From: JBBDMW01 sp040878005
Lineage (GTDB): Bacteria > Chloroflexota > Dehalococcoidia > Lucifugimonadales > Lucifugimonadaceae
Length of the DNA stretch: 18,376 nucleotides
Reading direction: 5' to 3'
Assembly (NCBI GenBank): GCA_040878005.1
Contig: JBBDMW010000039.1
Coordinates: 1 to 18,376, forward strand
Under the pieces are notes generated by a model, which saw nothing but the letters and a program-made list of their open reading frames with translations, was not told where the DNA came from and ran no database searches. The first letter of the stretch is position 1, and every line of letters begins with the position of its first letter. Positions 13,903 to 18,376 of this stretch are shown here, piece after piece. The position numbers and the translations under genes were made by a program.

Positions 13903-15014
13903 GACAGTGTCTGGACCTCAACGGACAGCACGGCAGGCAGATCCCTGACGATGGGCGCCCAGTCATCCCCGCCGTTGGTGGACGAGTACACCTGTCCGCC
14001 GGTGGTGCCGAAGTACACCCCGCAGTCATCAAGTGAGTCCACGGCCATGGCGTCACGCAACACGTTGACGTAACAGTCTTTTTGCGGAAGGCCCTTCGTC
14101 AGCGCCTCCCACTCATTTCCGCCCGTACGGCTTCGGTACACCCGTAGCTTTCCGTCAGGCGGGAAGTGCTCGGAGTCGCTCTTTATGGGAACCACGTATA
14201 TGGTCTCCGGCTCGTGGGCATGCACATCTATCACGAACCCGAAGTCGGTCGGCAGGTTGCCGCTGATCTCCTGCCATGATTCGCCTGCATTGTCGGTGCG
14301 CATAACGTCCCAGTGCTTCTGCATGAACAGCACGTCCGGGCGCGACGGGTGCATAGCGATGCGGTGTACGCAGTGACCAACTTCGGCATCCGGATCGGGC
14401 ATTGAGCCGGAAACGAGCCCACGGTTCGTCGGCAGCCACGTCTTGCCCGCGTCATCGGTCCGGAATGCGCCCGCAGCAGAGATCGCGATGAACATTCGCT
14501 CAGGATTGCCATGGTCCAGGAGGATCGTGTGCAGGCCCAGGCCGCCTGCGCCGGGCATCCACGTCGACGCCGATTTATGCTGGCGCAGCGCCGGCATTTC
14601 CTGCCAGTTCTTCGCGCCGTCGGTGGAGCGGAACATGGCGGCGTCTTCCACGCCGGCATACACGGTGTCAGGATCGGTCAGCGAAGGTTCCAGGTGCCAG
14701 ACGCGCTTGAACTCCCACGGGCGCAGCGTACCGTCGTACCAAAGGTGATCGCCGGTGGCGCCGTCATACTTGAAATCGCCGCCAACCTGCTCCCACGTCT
14801 TGCCACCGTCGTTGGAGCGCTGGATAAGCTGCCCGAACCATTCGGTGTTCTGTGCCGCGTAGAGGCGGTCCGGGTCGGCTGGTGACCCTTTCATGTGGTA
14901 GATCTCCCAGCCTGCAAAGTGCGGGCCGCTGACGTCCCACTTCTCGCGCTTTTCGTCAGACGTCAGAACGAACGCACCCTTGCGTGTTCCAACCAAGACC
15001 CGTATTCCGCTCAT
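13899..15014 (-). CDS. BNR/Asp-box beta-propeller protein (exo-alpha-sialidase-like)
   Basis: A 371-residue protein built of a six-bladed propeller. Six Asp-box-like motifs appear at regular spacing: RSNDGGKTW (66-74), RSTDGAKNW (129-137), RTDDAGKTW (185-193), RTDNAGESW (239-247), RSRTGGNEW (294-302) and SSTNGGDDW (344-352). The start, IRVLVGTRKGAFVLTSDEKR, is typical of this bacterial subgroup. There is no signal peptide, so it is probably cytoplasmic, unlike secreted sialidases, and the arginine triad of true sialidases is not evident. I would not call it a sialidase. AAAGGA precedes the ATG by eight to nine bases. It is the first gene of a three-gene operon with the MoaD-like and 41-residue genes. 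Confidence 0.88.
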   Translation of the reverse strand: MSGIRVLVGTRKGAFVLTSDEKREKWDVSGPHFAGWEIYHMKGSPADPDRLYAAQNTEWFGQLIQRSNDGGKTWEQVGGDFKYDGATGDHLWYDGTLRPWEFKRVWHLEPSLTDPDTVYAGVEDAAMFRSTDGAKNWQEMPALRQHKSASTWMPGAGGLGLHTILLDHGNPERMFIAISAAGAFRTDDAGKTWLPTNRGLVSGSMPDPDAEVGHCVHRIAMHPSRPDVLFMQKHWDVMRTDNAGESWQEISGNLPTDFGFVIDVHAHEPETIYVVPIKSDSEHFPPDGKLRVYRSRTGGNEWEALTKGLPQKDCYVNVLRDAMAVDSLDDCGVYFGTTGGQVYSSTNGGDDWAPIVRDLPAVLSVEVQTLS

Positions 15015-15133
15015 TTTGTGTTTCCTTTCAGAGCCTCGCTCCGGTGTTGCCGGGCAGCATATGTGCTTCTTCTACCAATTTCAAACTTTCTGACCGCATG
15101 CTCATGGGAGTTGCATCCCATACAACGCACCGC

Positions 15134-15625
15134 CTAAAGCAGATCAAGGACACCGGGTGACTGGCCCATGGCAGTCAGCATGACCGCCGCCTCACTCCGG
15201 TGCTGCGTGCCGTGGTTTACCACGTGCATCATCATCTCCCACAGCGGCTGTTGCAGAACACGACCGTCGCGGCTGTGTCGGCTGTACACGCGCTCCAGGT
15301 CCGCATCGGCTGTCAGCGTGTCAATGAATGCCCGCGTGCCGCGGTGAATCCACTGCCACATCTCGCTTACCGACTGGACGTCTGGATAGTCCCCAGGAGG
15401 AAACTTGCGTGCGAACGACTCATCACGTGACATGCTGCCGTCCAACCATGAGAGGTGGCATACATGCGCATCGAACGTGTGCACCAGCGTGTCACGCACC
15501 GATGGAAGGCCCGGCACGACAACCGCAGTGAACTGTTCCGGCTCCAGCATGGCTGCTGCCCGGAGGACACGTTCCGTAGCCTCGGCGTCGTACTCGTATA
15601 GCCTCTTGATGGCTTTCAAGAACAT
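15134..15625 (-). CDS. DinB-like four-helix-bundle protein
   Basis: A 163-residue protein of the DinB/YfiT group. It has the metal-binding histidine triad: His49 in LVHTFDAHVCHL, and His138 and His142 in VVNHGTQHRSEAAV. Long amphipathic helices with RLYEYDAEATERVL at the start and WEMMMHV before the last helix fit the fold. Relatives include bacillithiol or mycothiol transferases and damage-inducible proteins; the reaction here is unknown. The frame is open from GTG 15688, but ATG 15625, nine bases after GGGAAGG, fits better and gives the usual family start MFLKAIKRLYEYD. It stands alone, 119 bp upstream of the propeller operon. Confidence 0.85.
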   Translation of the reverse strand: MFLKAIKRLYEYDAEATERVLRAAAMLEPEQFTAVVVPGLPSVRDTLVHTFDAHVCHLSWLDGSMSRDESFARKFPPGDYPDVQSVSEMWQWIHRGTRAFIDTLTADADLERVYSRHSRDGRVLQQPLWEMMMHVVNHGTQHRSEAAVMLTAMGQSPGVLDLL

Positions 15626-15959
15626 CAAACGCATCCTTCCCGCTTTTTCAACTGCGTCTGCCGCTGGAACGATAGCATGAAGAGTCACAGCACTATCAAA
15701 TGCCGCTGGTGAACTGCCAGGAGAGCATAGCGTAGCGACCGGTCAATCCCATAGCGAGCGTGTCACTGCACGAAGTGATAGTTCCGTCTTCCCGTTGTCT
15801 TTAGCCGCACCGGCCGAGAAGACGAACCTTAAGTGGGCATACTGCCCCATCAGGTGTACGCACTTGATGCAGACTGCGCTGTCGGGCCGCTTATCCACCT
15901 CATAACTGGAATGAGTGACTGGAGGGAACGATGGCGCCAAGCGCTTCGCCCAGAGATGA
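15626..15959. other. Intergenic region without a recognised gene
   Basis: About 330 bases between DinB and DUF1697. A 79-codon minus-strand frame (15743-15982) contains CIKC and HLMGQYAHLRFVF, but it has no ribosome site, overlaps the end of the DUF1697 gene and resembles nothing I know. No promoter or stable hairpin stands out. Confidence 0.45.
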
Positions 15960-16553
15960 TTATGCCGCCGGCCTGGTATCACCCCCTGCTAGTTCCAGCA
16001 GCTTATGGACGGTTCGCCAGTTGCGCACAGTGCTCGTAGTACCAAGCGCTGAGTCGAAGTAGGCATTTGTGAGGCGGGTGCGGGCTAGACCGTTGGGGCA
16101 CCGGAGATAGATCTCACGCCCATGTACCGAGAACTCGTCCGGCGGCGAACGGTCAGGGTTGAGCGCCTCCACCGCCGAAGGGCCTGGCAGGGAGGCGAGG
16201 AACGCAACGTGGAGCGCCTTCTGGTCTGTGTCCGCTTGCAGAAATGGGTTGTTGACCGCCACATACCGTAGCTCTTGAGCCGTGCGCATCACCACCGGGA
16301 CGGACAGGCCGAAACGGGCCGACAACTCCTTACTGACGCGGCCGGGAACATCATTGACGATCTCGTCCGTGGCGCTAAAAACGACGTTGCCGCTCTGGAT
16401 ATAGGTCTGCACGCCGGTTGCACCGGCCTCGCCAAATATCGCCGCCAGGTCTTTCATTGGCACGATGTTCTTCCCGCCAACGTTGATGCCCCGGAGCAGC
16501 GCCACGTGAACCCTCGCTCCGTGCTTATCGATGTGACTTTGATGTGCATCCAT
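15960..16553 (-). CDS. DUF1697 domain-containing protein
   Basis: A 197-residue protein matching DUF1697. The signature opening VALLRGINVGGKNIVPMKDL is followed by TGVQTYIQSGNVVFSA, then a VVMRTAQEL block and LNPDRSPPDEFSVHGREIYL, and ends TVRNWRTVHKLLELA. The family is widespread in bacteria, with no known reaction. The start is uncertain. ATG 16553 has no ribosome site, while a GTG at 16505 lies five bases after GAGGG and would give MALLRGINVGG, close to but slightly shorter than the usual family start. It lies 62 bases downstream of the TerC stop on the same strand and may be co-transcribed. Confidence 0.9.
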   Translation of the reverse strand: MDAHQSHIDKHGARVHVALLRGINVGGKNIVPMKDLAAIFGEAGATGVQTYIQSGNVVFSATDEIVNDVPGRVSKELSARFGLSVPVVMRTAQELRYVAVNNPFLQADTDQKALHVAFLASLPGPSAVEALNPDRSPPDEFSVHGREIYLRCPNGLARTRLTNAYFDSALGTTSTVRNWRTVHKLLELAGGDTRPAA

Positions 16554-16615
16554 TGGTTGTGCCGGGTTGGGAGTGAACTCACGGCGCCGGTGGCTTGCCG
16601 GCCACCGGGCGCCGC

Positions 16616-17551
16616 CTATGGATGGGCCGCCTCAGCCGACTTGTTCTTTATCAGGAGGGAAGCCACCACGGAGCCGCCTATGACCAGTACGATCACGCCG
16701 AGAGAGATCGGCACCGGCACGTGGTACCACTCCGAGGCGAGCATCTTGAAGCCTACGAACAGGAGCACGCCTGCGAGTCCGTACTTGAGGAAGTGGAACC
16801 GTCCCAGGCTGCCCGCCACCACGAAGTAAAGGGAGCGCAGCCCTGCGATGGCGAACAGGTTGGACGTGTAGACGATGAACAGGTCAGTGGAGATGGCGAG
16901 CACCGCGGGCACGGAGTCAATGGCGAACAGCAGGTCAGTGCTCTCGATGACCAACAGCGCCAGGAACAGGAGCGTGGCGTACGTACGCCCGTTCCGCTTC
17001 ACGAAGAACCGCTGGCCTTCGAAACCGTCATGCACAGGCATGAACCGGCGGAACAGCCGTACAACGAGGTTCTTCTCCGGGTCGACATCTCCCTCTTTTT
17101 GCGTGGCCATCTTAATGGCCGTGAACACCAGGAACGCACCGAATACGAAGACCATCCAGTGCAGCGCTTCCAGCAGCGCAATGCCGCCCACGATCATGAT
17201 TCCCCGCATGATGATTGCGCCGAGGATGCCCCAGAAGAGCACGCGATGCTGGTATTCGCGGGGTATGGCGAAGTAGGCGAAGACGACTGCGAAGACGAAG
17301 ACGTTGTCCACGCTCAGGGACAGTTCAATCACATAGGCTGCAAGAAACTCGCCGCCGCTTTCCGCGCCCATCAGCAGGAACACGAACAGGTTGAACAACA
17401 TCGCGAGGGAGACCCAAGCGATGACCCACAGGGTGGCTTCACGAAACTGGACCACGTGCGCCTTGCGGTGCAGTATCCCAACGTCAAGGATGAACATCCC
17501 CGCGACCACAGTCCCGAAGACTGCCAGAAGCACGATCTGAGCCGTGTCCAT
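16616..17551 (-). CDS. TerC-family membrane protein (Alx/MntP-like manganese exporter candidate)
   Basis: A 311-residue integral membrane protein with about eight to nine helices. The two acidic signature motifs of TerC are present: SVDNVFVFAVVF in helix 3 and FAIDSVPAVLAIS later on. TerC/Alx proteins are linked to tellurite resistance and, in recent work, to Mn2+ export. The frame is open to 17611, but that part overlaps the terminator hairpin of the riboswitch; ATG 17551, behind a GGAGA element, starts the normal TerC N-terminus (MDTAQIVLLAVFG). The yybP-ykoY-type leader upstream strongly supports a role in Mn2+ homeostasis. Confidence 0.93.
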   Translation of the reverse strand: MDTAQIVLLAVFGTVVAGMFILDVGILHRKAHVVQFREATLWVIAWVSLAMLFNLFVFLLMGAESGGEFLAAYVIELSLSVDNVFVFAVVFAYFAIPREYQHRVLFWGILGAIIMRGIMIVGGIALLEALHWMVFVFGAFLVFTAIKMATQKEGDVDPEKNLVVRLFRRFMPVHDGFEGQRFFVKRNGRTYATLLFLALLVIESTDLLFAIDSVPAVLAISTDLFIVYTSNLFAIAGLRSLYFVVAGSLGRFHFLKYGLAGVLLFVGFKMLASEWYHVPVPISLGVIVLVIGGSVVASLLIKNKSAEAAHP

Positions 17552-17581
17552 CAGGTTTGGTTCTCCATTCTTAGGCGAAAC

Positions 17582-17618
17582 AAAAAAAGACCTCTGCCAG
17601 TAAGTCGGCAAAGGTCTT
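17582..17618 (-). terminator. Terminator hairpin overlapping the riboswitch 3' end
   Basis: On the minus strand AAGACCTTTGCC (17618-17607) can pair with GGCAGAGGTCTT (17598-17587, one G-T pair), followed by a run of seven T. Its 5' arm is the same sequence that closes the riboswitch aptamer, so aptamer and terminator are mutually exclusive. Confidence 0.85.
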
Positions 17619-17712
17619 GCTGGCCTGCTCTTGCAAGCAGGTGGCGGCCCGGGTCTATTCGACCGTACTGACGGACCGGCCGGGCTTTCGCTCAGCTACT
17701 CCCCTGTGTCAG
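17582..17712 (-). promoter_or_regulatory. yybP-ykoY manganese riboswitch controlling terC
   Basis: The minus strand has the two conserved parts of this class: ACAGGGGAGTAGC (about 17711-17698) at the 5' end and AGACCTTTGCC (17617-17607) at the 3' end, with GC-rich hairpins between them. It precedes a terC-family gene, a classic partner. In this class Mn2+ holds the two arms together. Here that would sequester the 5' arm of the terminator, allow read-through and turn terC on when Mn2+ is high. A minus-strand TTGACA lies at 17746-17741 upstream, but the -10 box is poor, so the promoter is unproven. Confidence 0.85.
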
Positions 17713-17732
17713 GATTACACTAGTCCCGCACG

Positions 17733-17784
17733 CTCGCCATTGTCAACGAAGGTGTACACGCATTGTGCTCGTGTCAATGGCGAG
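17733..17784. repeat. Inverted repeat with two TTGACA boxes upstream of the riboswitch
   Basis: CTCGCCATTG (17733-17742) and CAATGGCGAG (17775-17784) are perfect inverted arms 32 bases apart. On the minus strand TTGACA occurs beside each arm (17746-17741 and 17777-17772). This may be a regulator site in the terC promoter region or chance. Confidence 0.4.
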
Positions 17785-17911
17785 GGCGTACGGTTTCCAG
17801 GTTGGTTCCTTGCGCGCGTAGAAAGTGGAACAGCCGGTTGATCTGACTGTCAGACGCTGGGAAACGTTATCTCCATCACATTCACGAAATTGGCCCTGAG
17901 GAGGACCGAGG

Positions 17912-18271
17912 ATGCAGTCTGTCCAGGATGCGCAGCAGGCGCTGCGACGGTTGGTAATCGTTCGTTGGGTCGCGCTGGCTGACCTTGTCCTTCTCATAGT
18001 CCTGCTGACCGCATCCTTTGCCGGCAACGAAGGGATGGTCAGTATCTTCGGGCTTGCCCACGGAGTGGTTTTCCTGATCCTGCTTGCGATCATAGGCATG
18101 GGGGCGCTCGAAAAACTGTGGAGCTGGTGGTTCCTGGTTGCGACCATTGTGACCACTGGCCCTCCCGGAGCATTTGCCGGTGAAGTGATCATCACCCGCA
18201 AGGCCAGGGAGTATCTTGCGTCGTCGGGGCAAGGCACTACCGCAACCGTTGAGCCAGGGCAAGGGGACTGA
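17912..18271 (+). CDS. DUF3817-like small integral membrane protein
   Basis: A 119-residue protein with three to four membrane segments. It starts QALRRLVIVRWVALADLVLL, has FGLAHGVVFLILLAII as the central helix and then KLWSWWFLVATIVTTGPPGA before a basic ITRKAREYL tail. The AHGVVF and Gly-Pro-Pro positions match what I recall of DUF3817 proteins (length about 100-120), whose function is unknown. GAGGAGG at 17898-17904 with a 7-base spacer firmly supports the ATG. It is divergent from terC, with about 200 bases between its start and the riboswitch. Nothing is annotated in the remaining 105 bases to the window end. Confidence 0.75.
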   Translation: MQSVQDAQQALRRLVIVRWVALADLVLLIVLLTASFAGNEGMVSIFGLAHGVVFLILLAIIGMGALEKLWSWWFLVATIVTTGPPGAFAGEVIITRKAREYLASSGQGTTATVEPGQGD

Positions 18272-18376
18272 GGCTTCACTGGTCCAGGCGGTACGTGGCC
18301 GCTCCACGCCTATATACTTGATCCGTCCGTCCATTCATCCTGGCTGCGCACTGTCTTGCCAGTGGCGTCTCCAGCC

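Noticed and set aside
13899..15014. Secreted sialidase identity for the Asp-box protein
   Set aside because: Asp boxes occur in many propellers; I see no signal peptide and no convincing arginine triad.
16595..17671. Plus-strand open frame of 358 codons rich in Glu, His and Gln
   Set aside because: It is the exact antisense of terC and extends into the riboswitch; the TerC motifs and leader settle the strand.

Overview
The window is about 18.4 kb of GC-rich (roughly 60%) bacterial chromosome. Start sites carry strong AGGAGG-type ribosome binding sites, and GTG and TTG starts occur. There is no rRNA, tRNA or ribosomal-protein marker, so taxonomy is weak. The gene mix (ECF sigma factor with a DUF6596 tail plus DGPF/YCII proteins, GT-C membrane enzyme, TerC behind a manganese riboswitch, many palindromic intergenic repeats) would suit Chloroflexota or a neighbouring high-GC lineage; this is a low-confidence inference. 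All family names come from reading the proteins, not from database searches.

Layout. 1-1622 (+): a small membrane protein, an RDD membrane protein and a VOC/glyoxalase-like protein. 1623-2237: debris with a broken IS481-type transposase on the minus strand. 2238-2946 (-): a Clp N-terminal domain fused to a ribbon-helix-helix DNA-binding domain, with an 11-bp-arm palindrome overlapping a perfect TATAAT. 3062-4341: no convincing gene; a good plus-strand promoter reads into three copies of a hairpin repeat, then a strongly T-poor stretch. 4342-5613 (-): a complete ECF42-type sigma factor. 5790-10049: an enolase-superfamily protein (+), msrA (-) and a 12-TM GT-C-like glycosyltransferase (+). 10165-10688 (-): remnants of kdpE and kdpD fused to a second copy of the first 56 codons of the sigma gene. 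10803-13155 (-): YCII, alpha/beta hydrolase, YdeI/DUF1905 and YCII genes behind a promoter matching the ECF42 consensus. 13401-15014 (-): a six-Asp-box BNR propeller protein, a MoaD/ThiS ubiquitin-like protein ending in Gly-Gly, a 41-residue Gly/Ser/Lys-rich peptide and a strong terminator. 15134-16553 (-): DinB-like and DUF1697 proteins. 16616-17712 (-): TerC under a yybP-ykoY riboswitch overlapping a terminator. 17912-18271 (+): a DUF3817-like membrane protein.

How it fits together. The most striking structure is a 238-bp direct repeat (5447-5684 and 10522-10759, two mismatches). One copy starts the intact sigma gene; the other sits 44 bp beyond the end of the YCII gene, where an ECF42 gene is normally found. 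Removing one repeat plus the roughly 4.8 kb between the copies would rebuild a canonical YCII-ECF42 operon driven by the ECF42-type promoter at 13129-13155. So either a segment entered this operon and left a functional sigma gene behind, or the assembly is misjoined at the repeat. The other two candidates for undescribed biology are the Clp_N-RHH regulator facing a hairpin-repeat transcription unit, and the BNR / ubiquitin-like / micropeptide operon.
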